Under the pieces are notes generated by a model. That model was not told the origin of the DNA. It worked only from the letters and a program-made list of their open reading frames with translations, and ran no database searches. Position numbers and translations under genes: made by a program. 24,779 nt of DNA. Source: a virus. Positions 1 through 11,717 of this stretch are shown here, piece after piece. The first letter of the stretch is position 1; every line of letters begins with the position of its first letter. The stretch is taken from IMG/VR virus record IMGVR_UViG_3300046787_000450, positions 1 to 24,779 of that record; one strand, given 5' to 3'.

Positions 1-2021
1 CAGTTGTAACCGAACGGTGTTGACTGTACTGATCCGTCATTACAGTAGTAATACTTGTAATAGCCGAATGGGTAGGTTCCACCACAGTCAGCTATGTAGC
101 TCTGAGTGCTTGATGTGTAGATGCCATATGAAGAACCGCAGCAGAGCGGGAGGCTTGGGGTCGCTGGGTATCCCGATGTGCTACAAGATACCGCTGCGCT
201 ACAGCTACTGCTAGAGATATCAGTGTAGTAAGTGTACTGAGTACCTGTGTTGTCGGTACAGTAGTAAGTTGGTGGTGGCGGTGGCGGCGGCGGTGGCGGG
301 GCGGTTGCACAACTATATGCATGAGGTTCAGCGGCGATAGAGCCATCGTTGCAATAGTAGTACTGGGCATAGCCAAATGGGTAGCCGGTGGGGCAAGTCT
401 CGGTGTAGACCAAAGTGCTAGATGTGTATACTCCATAGGAGGATCCGCAGCACACCGGTAGGGCTGGATCTTCGGGGTAGGCGCTGGTGCTACAAGCTAG
501 AGCTTCCGTACAGTTACTATATGACGGATCATTCTCAACGGTTTGAGTACTCTGAGCTCCGGTGTCGGACACACAGTACCAGGTAGGATACGCACTTGTG
601 GTTGCCGTTATTGTTACTTCTGGATATTCGTCATTAGATGCTGTCAAAAACACTAGGTTATCGGAAGCTGGCTCTAGGTCGTAAATTATTTTGGTGCCGC
701 TAGATGTAGCACCTGCTGCTGTAGTTATGGTCTGCAGTGGGGTTAGATCTACGGACAAGTACGATACTAGCTCGGTGATCAGGTTGTTGTATATGCTATA
801 CGAAACACTAACGCTTGTAGGGCTTTCGTTGGTTTGAGAAAGCGAGACGACTGGGACTGGGGTTAGGGTGGTGACTACTTCGCTATCATTCCGATATGAA
901 TCGAAGATAGTATACATATACTCGGTGTTATAGGCTAGGTCTTCATCTAGGTATAGAGCGGAAAACGGGGCACTAGCATCAACACTATAGGTAGTTAGCG
1001 TAACTGGATCTTCGATTCCTACTGTTCTAGTTAATGTTAGGGTTCTAGCTACGTCAGACTCTCCGACTATGATGTCTAGGGCTACTGAACTTGTAGTTCT
1101 AGCATTAAGAGATATATTTGTAGAGCCAATGAGTATTGTCTTTTTAGTGGCAGTAGTAGCTAACGAGTTTCCCATTAAATTACTTGAAATCGCACTAATT
1201 GTATACTCTATGCCGCTAGTTAGCAGGGTAAAAGATGCTGGCGAATTCCCAGTATAGCTTCTAACTACTGTAGAACCGGTTAACACCCTGAGGGTGTTAC
1301 TAGTTATGGGAGATCCTCCGGTCTCGTTCTCGGAAAAACTAACGGTTATCGTGGTGTCGGTAGACTCTGGCGTGCCTAACGATGGTGCCTCGGGCACTGT
1401 CATAACGTATAGAGAGCTGCTATCATCTGATAGTTCACTATATCCGTTGTCGTTACTGCCTCTAGACTTGAAAGTTACGGTGGTCCCCCCGATCAAACCT
1501 GTCAAGGTTGCTGGACTACTACCCTGCTCGAAGCTGTCGGCAGGACCGGTGGGAAAGGTGGCTATCGCTACTAGAGTAGGCTTTCCTCCATCTGTCTCCA
1601 AGCTAAAAGGTATAAGTGCCGCGCCGTTATTGTAAGGCCTACCTCCGATGTTAGTAGGGGTCTCTAGCGTCGGGATAGCAGGTATGCTGGTTGTCTTAAC
1701 CATATTAGACTCGGGAGAGTACTCGGAAATTCCTGAACTATTCTTAGCTCTGGCGACATATTTAAATTCTTGACCCGTAGGTAGTCCTGTAACAACAGTA
1801 GACGTAGAGGTTATCTCTGTCTCTGTACTTAAATGAGTTGCTCTAATTAGGTACGAAGTTGCTGTTTCGCCCGTGGTTGCCGGAGTGATGTATACCGCAA
1901 TAGCGGAGTTACCTATTGATCTATTAGATCCTAGATCTGATATAGATACGGTAGGTGCATCTGGCTCCTGGAAGCTTCTAATTAATTGAGAAGAACTTAC
2001 CCCATCATGGTGTCTTTGCAT
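1..2021 (-). CDS. FN3-repeat tail/fibre protein with decaproline and Cys-rich repeats (partial, 3' end outside window)
   Basis: An open frame starts at ATG 2019-2021 and stays open to the window edge (673 complete codons). Its start overlaps the stop of the upstream collagen-fibre gene in a TAATG junction, so it is the last gene of module B seen here. Residues about 20-108, 116-205 and 208-300 look like fibronectin type III domains (for example GLPTGQEFKYVARAKNSSG), followed by more beta-rich repeats. From residue 481 a Cys-rich unit begins (WYC...CCGSSYG...GYPFGY..YYYCNDGS). It is repeated about 105 residues later, with a run of ten prolines (bases 270-299) between copies. FN3 domains are common on phage tail fibres and are thought to bind glycans on the host surface. 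The Cys-rich unit matches no family I recognise. Likely a virion surface protein; the exact role is unknown. Confidence 0.85.
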   Translation of the reverse strand, partial: MQRHHDGVSSSQLIRSFQEPDAPTVSISDLGSNRSIGNSAIAVYITPATTGETATSYLIRATHLSTETEITSTSTVVTGLPTGQEFKYVARAKNSSGISEYSPESNMVKTTSIPAIPTLETPTNIGGRPYNNGAALIPFSLETDGGKPTLVAIATFPTGPADSFEQGSSPATLTGLIGGTTVTFKSRGSNDNGYSELSDDSSSLYVMTVPEAPSLGTPESTDTTITVSFSENETGGSPITSNTLRVLTGSTVVRSYTGNSPASFTLLTSGIEYTISAISSNLMGNSLATTATKKTILIGSTNISLNARTTSSVALDIIVGESDVARTLTLTRTVGIEDPVTLTTYSVDASAPFSALYLDEDLAYNTEYMYTIFDSYRNDSEVVTTLTPVPVVSLSQTNESPTSVSVSYSIYNNLITELVSYLSVDLTPLQTITTAAGATSSGTKIIYDLEPASDNLVFLTASNDEYPEVTITATTSAYPTWYCVSDTGAQSTQTVENDPSYSNCTEALACSTSAYPEDPALPVCCGSSYGVYTSSTLVYTETCPTGYPFGYAQYYYCNDGSIAAEPHAYSCATAPPPPPPPPPPTYYCTDNTGTQYTYYTDISSSSCSAAVSCSTSGYPATPSLPLCCGSSYGIYTSSTQSYIADCGGTYPFGYYKYYYCNDGSVQSTPFGYN

Positions 2022-3819
2022 TAGGCGCTCAGATCACCAAATAGTATCCACGAGTAGTCCGGTCTTAGTACCAAGGTAGCCGTGGAGTAGCGAGCTCGTA
2101 GCTTTTTGCCCGGGGTAGCGTTTAAAGTAAGGCCAGTTTCTGCCACCGTGACTAGCCCTGTACCTACTCGCATAATGGTGATCTGGGTTCCGATGGCAAA
2201 CTGAGGTCCGGCGGATAGTGTGATAGTCACATCTGATGAGCTATCTACTTCAATAATTTTTCCGTCATCCGAGAGCTGTAGAGTGTAGTCAGCAGTTTTA
2301 CTATTAAAATCCACGTGAGATATGACATTTCCCGTGGAGGTTAGGCTTTCTACAGTAACTGCACCATTAACATCTAGTTCGGCTGCTGTAACTACACCTG
2401 TAAAGGTTGGCCCATCGAGCGGCGCTCTAGAAGTGTCTGATGGATGTACGTGATCTTGCCGTGCATAACGAAGAGAGGTTCCGATAGCTGCAGTGCCGTC
2501 AGATAGCGGGTTACTAGATGCGGCTTGACCCACAACGTATGCGGTGGTGGCTACCTGAGTGCTGTTGGTATTTGCTGACGCTGTCGGTGCTGCTGGTACT
2601 CCAGTAAAAGTTGGAGAGTCTACGTTAGCTTTTGTTGTGTCCGAAGCGTGAATATGGTCTTGGCGTGCGTAGCGGAGGGATGTTCCAGTAGCAGCGATGC
2701 CGTTTATTGCTGGAGCTGTGTTAGCAGCCTGGCCAACTACGAAAGCGGTGGTTGCTACCTGAGTTGTGTTTGTATTCGCAGCTGCGGTGGGAGCCGCTGG
2801 TGTTCCAGTAAATGTAGGCGAAGCAAGCGGAGACTTGAGAGCTAGATCTGAAGTCAGGCTCGTAACCTGCGACTGGGCGATTGTTATAGAGCTCTGAGTT
2901 ATACCTATTGTTACTGATCCAGTAGGTCCAGTAACAGTAATTGGACTAGTTGCAGCTACGATTCCGGCTGAACCTGAAGCACCAGTAGGGCCGGTAGGTC
3001 CTTGAGGTATTGTAAAATCGATAGTCTGAGAGGGCGATGTACCGGTTATGGTAACTACAGCATTAGCTGCTGGATCTCCTGTCGCGACTGTCCCTACTGT
3101 CAAAACATTGGCTGGACCTGTTGGTCCAGTATCTCCCGGGATACCCTCTGTGCCTTGCACACCTTGAACACCCTGTGCTCCGGTAGGCCCTGGGTCACCG
3201 TGCGCGCCGGTGGGTCCGGTCGGTCCTTCAATACCTTGGGCACCTGTTGGTCCGGTTGCACCAGTAGGCCCGACAATTTGGCCAGCGTCGATCCAGTCGG
3301 ATCCGTTCCATATCCAAAGATCGCCGTCTGACTGCACAATATAGGCATCGTTAATTGCTTGACCGGTGATTGCGTCTAGCGCGTTGTAGTCGGCAACCGA
3401 GCCTAGAATATTTAAAGCTGCTCCGGCATCACCCTGAACACCTCCAGGTCCGGCCTCGCCCTGTGGTCCAGTCGGGCCGGTAGGACCTGCTGCGCCAGTT
3501 GCACCATTTGCACCAGTCGCACCTGTCGCACCCGCGGCACCCGTTGGACCGGTAATATTTCCAGAATTAATCCACTCCGATCCATCCCATATGTGCAAGT
3601 CTCCATCGGCTTCTACTACGTAAGCGTCTCCTTGGACCTGACCCGTAGAGGGTAGGCTTGCCACATCAGCTACAGCTCCTTTTAGCTGGATTCCTAATCC
3701 CGTAGCGCCGGTCTCGCCCTGGACCCCCTGAGGGCCGGTGGGACCAGTAGCACCACGTGCACCAACAATTACAGGAACCCACGAGCTAGTCAGCTCGTCA
3801 TAATATTTTAGTTGACTCA

Positions 3820-3820
<1 letters not shown>
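2021..3820 (-). CDS. Collagen-like tail fibre protein with HxH fibre repeats
   Basis: 599 aa. A short N-terminal head (1-22) is followed by Gly-X-Y tracts (about 23-42, 91-133, 184-236) broken by two copies of a small module with the pattern GDAYVVEADGDLHIWDGSEW (about 44-88 and 137-182). A short beta segment follows, then two tandem copies (about 333-395 and 401-463) of an SPTFTG...TQVATTA.VVGQAA...RYARQDH.H unit. The DHIH and DHVH motifs resemble HxH sites that bind metal inside trimeric phage needles. Residues 505-599 form a tip domain ending FGDLSA that is shared with the 944-aa fibre protein of module A. Translation is coupled to both neighbours by TAATG overlaps. It is probably a trimeric receptor-binding fibre, and its prolines are candidate substrates of the adjacent hydroxylases (inference). 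Confidence 0.9.
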
Positions 3821-5861
<2,041 letters not shown>

Positions 5862-5862
<1 letters not shown>

Positions 5863-7850
5863 TAGACAGTTCCTCCGTCAATTACTGTAAGTGCACTAGG
5901 GTCTGCCCACTGGTAGTCATAGTCATCAGACGATGCTTTAGTTAGTATTTGATTCACAGTTCCACCTGTAGGGATCCCTGCACCAGTCGGACCCGTTGGC
6001 CCTTGAACACCTTGAGAACCAGTAGGTCCTGTAGGGCCTTGCTCGCCAGTTGCTCCGGTTGGTCCCTGAACACCCTGAGCACCTGTTGGACCGGTAGGGC
6101 CTTGAATGCCTTGCTCTCCCTGAGCGCCAGTCGGCCCCGTGGAACCGGTTGGGCCCATATCGCCAGTTGCTCCAGTAGGGCCAGTTACAGTCGAGTCTGC
6201 ACCGGTGGGTCCAGTGGGGCCTGTAGGACCCACCTGACCTTGGGGACCAGTTACTCCCTGAATCCCCTGAACACCCTGAGGCCCGGTTGGTCCTTGAACT
6301 CCTTGCTCGCCAGTTGCTCCGGTTGGGCCGGTGCTCCCCTGAGGACCAGTTGCTCCAGTAGCTCCGGTCAACCCTGTTGCTCCTGTAGGACCTGTAGCAC
6401 CGGTAGCACCAGTTGCGCCTGTAGCACCTACCTTATTTGCGGTTATCTCTACCCAATATGAGTCATAAAAAACAAATGTCTGACCTGAAGCTGAATCGAA
6501 CCACACGTCTCCCTCTACAGGATTTTCTGGTGATAGCTCGGATACTTCGTACACACCATGGGCACCGGTCGGGCCTGTTGGGCCAGTGGGGCCTACTTCA
6601 CCCTGGGGTCCAACAATCTGACCGGCATTGTCCCAATCGCTGCCGTTCCATACGTAGAGGTCTCCGTTGGAGTTTACGATGTATGCATCATTTACAGTTA
6701 AATCGTTTGTTGGTAGGTCGGCTACTTCTTCTACTGAACCAGCAAAGTGTATAGATACACCCTGAGCACCAGTCGGGCCAATGGCACCTGTAGGTCCCTG
6801 AATACCCTGAGCACCAGTTGGGCCGGTAGGGCCAGCCTGCCCAGTTAGACCTGTATCTCCGGGAACACCCTGAGCACCTGTAGCGCCAGTTGCACCCGTT
6901 GCACCAGTTGCACCAGTAGCGCCCTGAGCACCGGTTGCACCTTGTGGCCCAGTTGCGCCTTGAATACCTTGAGTACCCTGGATTCCCTGAATACCTTGAA
7001 CACCCTGAATACCGGTCTGTCCCTGTGCGCCGGTCGCGCCTGTAGGGCCAACTTGACCGGTAAGTCCTGCGTCACCTCTAGCACCTGTAGGTCCGGTAGC
7101 ACCTGTTGGACCAGCAACAGTAGAGTCAGCTCCGGTGGCACCGGTAGCACCTGCAGGTCCGGTGGCACCGGTAGCACCTGTAGGTCCAGTGGCACCGGCA
7201 TTACCTTGAGCTCCAGTAGCGCCAGTAGCGCCCTGAGAGCCAGTCGGTCCCTGAGCTCCAGTCGCGCCAGTAGCTCCAGTCGATCCAACATTTCCTTGAA
7301 TGCCCTGAATGCCTTGAGGTCCAGTTGGACCTTGAATACCGGCTGCACCAGTCGCACCTGTAGGTCCTGCAGGGCCTTGAGAACCGGTGGGACCTACCAA
7401 ACCTATTAGACCTGTGTCTCCGGGAACACCCTGAGCACCGGTAGGTCCTATTGAACCCGTTGCACCAGTTGCACCTGTTGCGCCAGTAGCGCCTTGGGCA
7501 CCAGTTGGACCTTGGGAACCGGTAGGGCCTTGAGTGCCCTGGGCACCTGTAGCACCTGTAGCGCCTTGGGAACCGGTAGGGCCAGTCTCACCCTGAAGTC
7601 CTGTAGTACCTTGAACGCCTTGAGGGCCGGTTGGTCCGGTGGGTCCCTGAGAGCCGGTAGGGCCTGTAACGTTTGAAGCCGCGCCTGTAGCACCGGTAGC
7701 ACCAGTTGCGCCGGTAGGGCCGGTCGCGCCTTGAGTTCCGGTAGGGCCGGTAGGTCCGCCAGCCGGGCCTTGAGCTCCAGTCGGGCCTGCAGGTCCTTGA
7801 ACGCCAACGCTTTTAACTTCTACATAGGCAAAGTTGTCTGATAATGGCAC
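5862..7850 (-). CDS. Long collagen-like tail fibre shaft protein
   Basis: 662 aa, the most collagen-rich protein here: Gly-X-Y tracts occupy about 18-366, 410-432 and 474-625. They are interrupted by a [19 protein letters not shown] module (about 367-408, also present twice in the 599-aa protein) and an [21 protein letters not shown] module (about 434-470). The protein ends soon after a [20 protein letters not shown] linker with ...DGGTV. It therefore has no globular tip, unlike its neighbours, and may be a shaft that joins the next gene product. The start is GTG at 7848-7850, overlapping the TAG of the head gene (TAGTG), which fixes the start. Its first 20 residues, running into GVQGPAG, resemble the 105-aa protein that holds the same position in module A. 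Confidence 0.88.
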
Positions 7851-8212
7851 TATCTAGTTACCTCCGGACGAACTGTCAGATTGCCTTGAATAATCTTGGT
7901 GACTACTCCGGTAGCAGTTTCCTCTAGCTCCAGGTCGTAAACGTAGCTATCAGGATCTAGTGCAGCCGTCTGAGCGGGTGATGCGATGATTAGAACAGTT
8001 CCCGCAGTAGCATTAAGCTCCAGTCCACCATTTGCGGTAGTGAGCGTCAAAATTACGGTTGTAGATGGTAATTTCTCGCGAACTTGCATGCGACCTGTAT
8101 ATCCAGCAACGGATATTGGCTTTTTGGAGGAGTTTTTTATAGCTAGAGAGCGTAGTAATGTAGCACCTTGATCGACAATAATGTCATAATAATTACTGGT
8201 AGCACAGTACAC
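7850..8212 (-). CDS. 120-aa tail-fibre-associated head protein (paralogue of 23838-24200)
   Basis: 120 aa with a GTG start and a GAGG Shine-Dalgarno 7-8 nt upstream. It shares length and pattern with the first gene of module A: a Q-G-(A/S)-T-L motif near residue 15, then GYT(G/A)RMQVR, LTT(A/E)NGG, a conserved YVYDLEL near residue 90, and a C-terminal G.....R.EVT. Small proteins with this signature often lie just upstream of tail-fibre genes in tailed phages and may be baseplate- or fibre-attachment components, but the family has no proven role that I can name. It heads fibre module B and is coupled to the collagen-shaft gene by a TAGTG overlap. Confidence 0.75.
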   Translation of the reverse strand: MYCATSNYYDIIVDQGATLLRSLAIKNSSKKPISVAGYTGRMQVREKLPSTTVILTLTTANGGLELNATAGTVLIIASPAQTAALDPDSYVYDLELEETATGVVTKIIQGNLTVRPEVTR

Positions 8213-8242
8213 GGGGAATCCTCTAAGAAATGGCCTATTTCT

Positions 8243-8249
8243 CTTTATA
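8243..8249 (-). promoter_or_regulatory. Possible T4-late-type promoter element before module B
   Basis: In the 92-nt gap between the oxygenase cassette and the 120-aa head gene, the minus strand reads AAAATATAAAGAG, about 31 nt before the GTG start. TATAAAG resembles the T4 late core TATAAATA but is not exact. No matching -35 box is visible. Weak support. Confidence 0.28.
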
Positions 8250-8304
8250 TTTTACCCTACTACAGCGGGTTTGATTGAGTTGCAGTATAGCTACTTAGGG
8301 TATA

Positions 8305-8973
8305 TTAGTAAATACCCTCGCGCCACTTATCCTGCTGCTCCTTCTGCTGCGCTCTAACTAGCTCGATTTCTGCTTCCCATTCAGCCAGTCTTTCTGCTGA
8401 ATATTCGGACTCTGCGTAATCCCAGAAAGCGCCGATAGTGTGGCGAGTTCCGGACTCCACCTTGGTTACTTGGTGAACGTTGTGGATTCCACCAGGGAAG
8501 GTGATCAGCTGACCTGCTTTAGGCTTGATTGTGATGTCGTGATCGCGGAAATCTAGCTCTCCACCTTCGTAATCATCATTGATATAGAGCAGACACACTA
8601 GCTTGCTCTTCTCCCAGGCCGACGGGTTGCCGTCCATATCGGTATTGTCCGAGTGGAATGGGGCAAAAGCGCCGATTTCCCACTTCTGGGCATGGCTTGA
8701 TACTGATTTAATAGAACGACCGTGAGCATCCTCTACATAAGCCTTGAGTCGATTAATCAAGGTGTCCAAGTAATCACGTGGCAGTCCATACTGCTCCAGT
8801 TTAGGGTCATCAGTTAGTAGGCTCATGCCGTATGACTCGTAAAAAGCTGACATACTCCACGGGTGCCCCTCGTCTTCGAAGTAGGCGATAATCTTCTGCT
8901 GATCCTCTACAGGAATAAAGTTGTCGTAGTGGATGATATCTTCTTTGAAGAATCCTTTATTCTCGAACGTCAT
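8305..8973 (-). CDS. 2OG-Fe(II) oxygenase, prolyl-4-hydroxylase-like (copy 1)
   Basis: 222 aa. The double-stranded beta-helix core is clear: the metal-binding HxD is H107-S-D109, then LYINDDYEGGEL (129-140), then a distal His (H167, in HNVHQV) and a 2-oxoglutarate-binding Arg (R177, in SGTRH). This is the P4Hc/PiuC-like pattern. Enzymes of this class use Fe(II), O2 and 2-oxoglutarate to hydroxylate proline or similar residues. The C-terminus is a charged helical tail (about 190-222). A good SD (GGAGAG) precedes the ATG, and the start overlaps the unknown 159-aa gene by 17 nt. It is the last gene of the modification cassette; a 92-nt gap separates it from module B. The substrate is inferred only from context. 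Confidence 0.88.
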   Translation of the reverse strand: MTFENKGFFKEDIIHYDNFIPVEDQQKIIAYFEDEGHPWSMSAFYESYGMSLLTDDPKLEQYGLPRDYLDTLINRLKAYVEDAHGRSIKSVSSHAQKWEIGAFAPFHSDNTDMDGNPSAWEKSKLVCLLYINDDYEGGELDFRDHDITIKPKAGQLITFPGGIHNVHQVTKVESGTRHTIGAFWDYAESEYSAERLAEWEAEIELVRAQQKEQQDKWREGIY

Positions 8974-9436
8974 CGATAATCTCTCCTGTATAGCCTAGTT
9001 GCGTTAAGAAACGCTCTACTTCAAATCTCTGGTTGTCTTTAGAAAAAAGCTGAGCAAACTTGTAGATTAGTATATTATATGACTCGGTGTCTAGTTTATC
9101 CCATAGCTCGCCTAAAATTTTAGTAACGCTATGGTATTGCTCTCTGTGAAAGGCGCACTCCCCGCCCTTGGGGCGACGTAGTACTTTCTCGTGGACTCGT
9201 CCGGTTGGCTCGTATAACTTGACTGTTAGAAAGTCTCTAGCAAAACCCCAGTCGGTATAGTTACCGTAGCCTGCAGCAGCCTCTATAGCATCTCCATAGA
9301 AATATATAGATCTTGCTGGAGATTCTCCGTCTCTGGCAATAGTCAGCATATAGTGTTTAGCCACTCCCGACTTAGCCTGAGACTCGTAGTCAGCTACTAG
9401 GTCTAAATGCTCGTTTTTTAGCTCGTCTAGTCCCAT
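8957..9436 (-). CDS. Protein of unknown function within the oxygenase cassette
   Basis: 159 aa, family not recognised. It is soluble and charged, with no signal peptide or membrane segment. A region around residues 40-70 (SIYFYGDAIEAAAGYGNYTD) looks alpha/beta, and the C-terminal half (ILGELWDKL...IYKFAQLF) looks helical. It lacks the HxD...H iron-binding pattern of its neighbours. It overlaps the preceding oxygenase gene (9427-9436) and the following one (8957-8973), so it is translated from the same transcript. Position suggests an accessory to the hydroxylases, but nothing in the sequence shows this. Confidence 0.75.
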   Translation of the reverse strand: MGLDELKNEHLDLVADYESQAKSGVAKHYMLTIARDGESPARSIYFYGDAIEAAAGYGNYTDWGFARDFLTVKLYEPTGRVHEKVLRRPKGGECAFHREQYHSVTKILGELWDKLDTESYNILIYKFAQLFSKDNQRFEVERFLTQLGYTGEIIDDVRE

Positions 9437-10269
9437 TCGTGGAGGGTACCATTCTCTAGTCGTTCGTAGTACTCATCTATGCCGTGGTTTGGCGCATCCA
9501 GTGTTGATCTAAAATATGGCTTTTTATAATTAGCGGCGATCCTATCCTCTTCCATGATCTCCCACTGATCTCCGTATTTCTCTTTTAGAGAGTGCCATAT
9601 AGGGGTTCCAGGATGATTGTGCACCCAGTAGAGTCGCGTGATGTACTTATTACCGCTAAGCACGCGCCTAACTCCGTGATAGTAGGGGGCTGTAGACGGA
9701 AAAATCAGAACGTCACCCTTTGATGGTTTGTAGTCTATAGTGTCGGATTCCGAACCGTCGTCTTTTTTTACAGTAAAAGTGATCTCTCCGCCCTCGTAAT
9801 CATCATTTGAGTAAAACACGCATGTGATACCGAACTTCGGACCTGGCATGTCTGCTCTTTCGGCCTGAAAATCAGTGTGATACTCCATCGCCACTAGATC
9901 GTCTGACGTGGTTACATTGTATTTTGCTAGATTCCAGTTTCTACAAATCCAGCTATCGTTTTGGTATTCGCATCTGTCCCTGTAGATGTCAGAGATTTCA
10001 TAAAATATCTTAGATATAGCTGCCTTATAAGAGTCGCTCTGCGTGTCTACCATCTCTAAGGCCCACTCAGATTCAGTAGGGTAGTGGTCCCATTCTCCGC
10101 TAGGCCCTTGACTTATTACATGTGTACCATACTTGAACCATGTATCCCACTCGCCATTTTTTTCGTAGAAGTCTACTAGCTCATCGCTATTAGTTACGGC
10201 ACCTTTAAATACCAGTATTTTTGGGTATATTTCGTCTACAACGTAGTTTTCTTCGTACTTAGATGGCAC
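9427..10269 (-). CDS. 2OG-Fe(II) oxygenase, prolyl-4-hydroxylase-like (copy 2)
   Basis: 280 aa. H131-T-D133 (EYHTDF) supplies the metal-binding HxD, followed by FYSNDDYEGGEI (152-163). The distal His is H198 in YYHGVRRV and the 2OG-binding basic residue is probably K208 in SGNKYITR. This is the usual P4Hc-domain order, with a longer N-terminal domain and a C-terminal extension of about 60 residues beyond the core. The first codon is GTG (10267-10269) with only a weak SD, so the start is less certain than for its neighbours; the downstream codons are clearly coding. It belongs to the modification cassette and ends 10 nt inside the 159-aa gene. Its substrate is unknown; collagen-like fibre prolines are the contextual candidate. 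Confidence 0.85.
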   Translation of the reverse strand: MPSKYEENYVVDEIYPKILVFKGAVTNSDELVDFYEKNGEWDTWFKYGTHVISQGPSGEWDHYPTESEWALEMVDTQSDSYKAAISKIFYEISDIYRDRCEYQNDSWICRNWNLAKYNVTTSDDLVAMEYHTDFQAERADMPGPKFGITCVFYSNDDYEGGEITFTVKKDDGSESDTIDYKPSKGDVLIFPSTAPYYHGVRRVLSGNKYITRLYWVHNHPGTPIWHSLKEKYGDQWEIMEEDRIAANYKKPYFRSTLDAPNHGIDEYYERLENGTLHEWD

Positions 10270-10286
10270 TTTTTAGGTGTTCCTAA

Positions 10287-11054
10287 CTAATAGCTTGCAG
10301 GCTGTACCGGCTCGAATGCCGATCCAGCATTGTATTTTTCACGCGAGTCTGGGTCGTTAGGGTCGAACTCGTCGATGAAAACAAATCCAGGAAAAATGTA
10401 TTTATCGCCTTCGCGCATGGTGTGGACTCGGTGCATAAATGGATGAGTTGATGGGAAGATTAGAGCTGATCCAGCCTTTGGCTTTAGCCAAAAGTCGATC
10501 CTTCCCTCGTTCTCCGGGTCGTCTAGGTCGTCTAGAGGCTTCATATCTGAAAATCTGGTGTCGCGTAGATCGTAGTCACGAATAGCAAACGAGATCTCGC
10601 CACCCTCGTAGTTCTCGTTTAGATACAAAACGATCGAATACTTCAAGGTCCTATCTCCAGCCTGGGCGTCGAAGTGGGCTCCCATGGCGCAGCCCGGGCG
10701 GTACTTCATAACACCGACAAAGGGGGATAGGTTTGGCGAGTTCTCAAACCCCCTATCCCTATAGTAGGACGTGGCGACGTCGGTAACAGCTGCCTTGATG
10801 GCTTTTACAACACGCTCTACATCTGCTTTTCTAGGGGAATCTAGTTCAGCTAGCCTTGACTCGTCGAAGTCTTTCTTGCCGCCAAAGGCATGACCATCAC
10901 CGCTATTAGATAGCCACTTACCCCATGCTGGGATTACCGAGTGCGTAGTCTCGTCCGAGTCTAGATCCTCGATAAGGGCTACTAGTTCCTCTGAGTTTTC
11001 TATAACATCTTGGTAGTAGAAAACCTGCTCGTGTAGTTTTTCAGCTAAAAACAT
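10287..11054 (-). CDS. 2OG-Fe(II) oxygenase, prolyl-4-hydroxylase-like (copy 3)
   Basis: 255 aa. Metal ligands H127-F-D129 (GAHFDAQ), then LYLNENYEGGEISF (143-156), a distal His in FMHRVHT (H208 most likely, H211 possible) and K218 in GDKYI as the 2OG contact. Between the HxD and the distal His there is an insert of about 25 residues rich in Asp and Pro (about 160-187) that the other copies lack and that may shape a different substrate groove. The gene is flanked by small gaps (17 and 27 nt), and its ATG is preceded by seven A residues rather than a good SD. Family assignment is firm; the target is inferred from context. Confidence 0.87.
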   Translation of the reverse strand: MFLAEKLHEQVFYYQDVIENSEELVALIEDLDSDETTHSVIPAWGKWLSNSGDGHAFGGKKDFDESRLAELDSPRKADVERVVKAIKAAVTDVATSYYRDRGFENSPNLSPFVGVMKYRPGCAMGAHFDAQAGDRTLKYSIVLYLNENYEGGEISFAIRDYDLRDTRFSDMKPLDDLDDPENEGRIDFWLKPKAGSALIFPSTHPFMHRVHTMREGDKYIFPGFVFIDEFDPNDPDSREKYNAGSAFEPVQPASY

Positions 11055-11081
11055 TTTTTTATGCCTATCTGTAGGTATTAA

Positions 11082-11717
11082 CTAGTTTAGTGCGCTCTTA
11101 GGGAGTAGTACTAGGACGTTTGTTACGTACTTTGTCCCGCTTATCATCGGTACTGAATAGTGAAGATATGATGACGGGAAAACTACTACACTTCCAGGGG
11201 TAGGTTTTACTGACACCGATAGGTCACGAAAACCTAGATCTCCGCCTTCGTAATCATCGTTAAAGTACATAGATGCAGTAAAAGCTACGGGATCCTCTTT
11301 CTCCCAGTCTGGGTGCGGGCCTAAGCCCTCTCCTATGAAGTACTTTTTTATAGCTATGTGGTCTGGGCGTACGCTTTGAGGGGATTGAAAGTAAGAAATC
11401 TTCACCTCGTCGTCTAGACCTAGGTACCTGAAATACTCTCTAATACATTGATTTACTGTCTGGTAGAACTGCTCTATAAAGATAGAAGCTTTTTGTTTTA
11501 CAGATTCCTGTGTCTCTAAGTCTAGGCGTGCTTCAGTAAACTCTTTCAGCTCCCCGTATTGAGCGTTGTTAGGGTCTCTATTGGCATACCAGGGAATCCA
11601 ATCTCCTGCGGTAGCACTAACTTCTTCTTCTAGCAATTGAATAACGTCAGCCGGGTTGGGGAGTGCTCGCGGGAAGTGTAGAACCTTGTCAGCAACTACT
11701 TCGTAGTTGTTTGACAT
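11082..11717 (-). CDS. 2OG-Fe(II) oxygenase, prolyl-4-hydroxylase-like (copy 4)
   Basis: 211 aa, the shortest of the oxygenase set. HxD is H135-P-D137 (GPHPDWE), followed by MYFNDDYEGGDLGF (150-163), a distal His H186 (YLHYSVPM) and K196 (SGTKYVTN) as the probable 2OG-binding residue. The protein ends soon after the last core strand, so it is close to a bare double-stranded beta-helix with an N-terminal helical region. Its ATG (11715-11717) overlaps the stop of the next copy upstream in a TAATG junction, which fixes the start and shows translational coupling between two oxygenases. Confidence 0.87.
   Translation of the reverse strand: MSNNYEVVADKVLHFPRALPNPADVIQLLEEEVSATAGDWIPWYANRDPNNAQYGELKEFTEARLDLETQESVKQKASIFIEQFYQTVNQCIREYFRYLGLDDEVKISYFQSPQSVRPDHIAIKKYFIGEGLGPHPDWEKEDPVAFTASMYFNDDYEGGDLGFRDLSVSVKPTPGSVVVFPSSYLHYSVPMISGTKYVTNVLVLLPKSALN

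Noticed and set aside
92-436. 114-aa minus-strand ORF and other ORFs in the first 2 kb
   Set aside because: They lie in other frames of the FN3/Cys-rich gene, whose frame is open for 673 codons with domain-like sequence.
8226-8242. AGAAAT/ATTTCT hairpin before the module B head gene as a terminator
   Set aside because: The stem is only 6 bp, A/T-rich and not followed by a T tract on the minus strand.
11060-11079. CCTA-CAGA-TAGG hairpin between two oxygenase genes
   Set aside because: The stem is very short and followed by A residues, not T; no support as terminator or operator.
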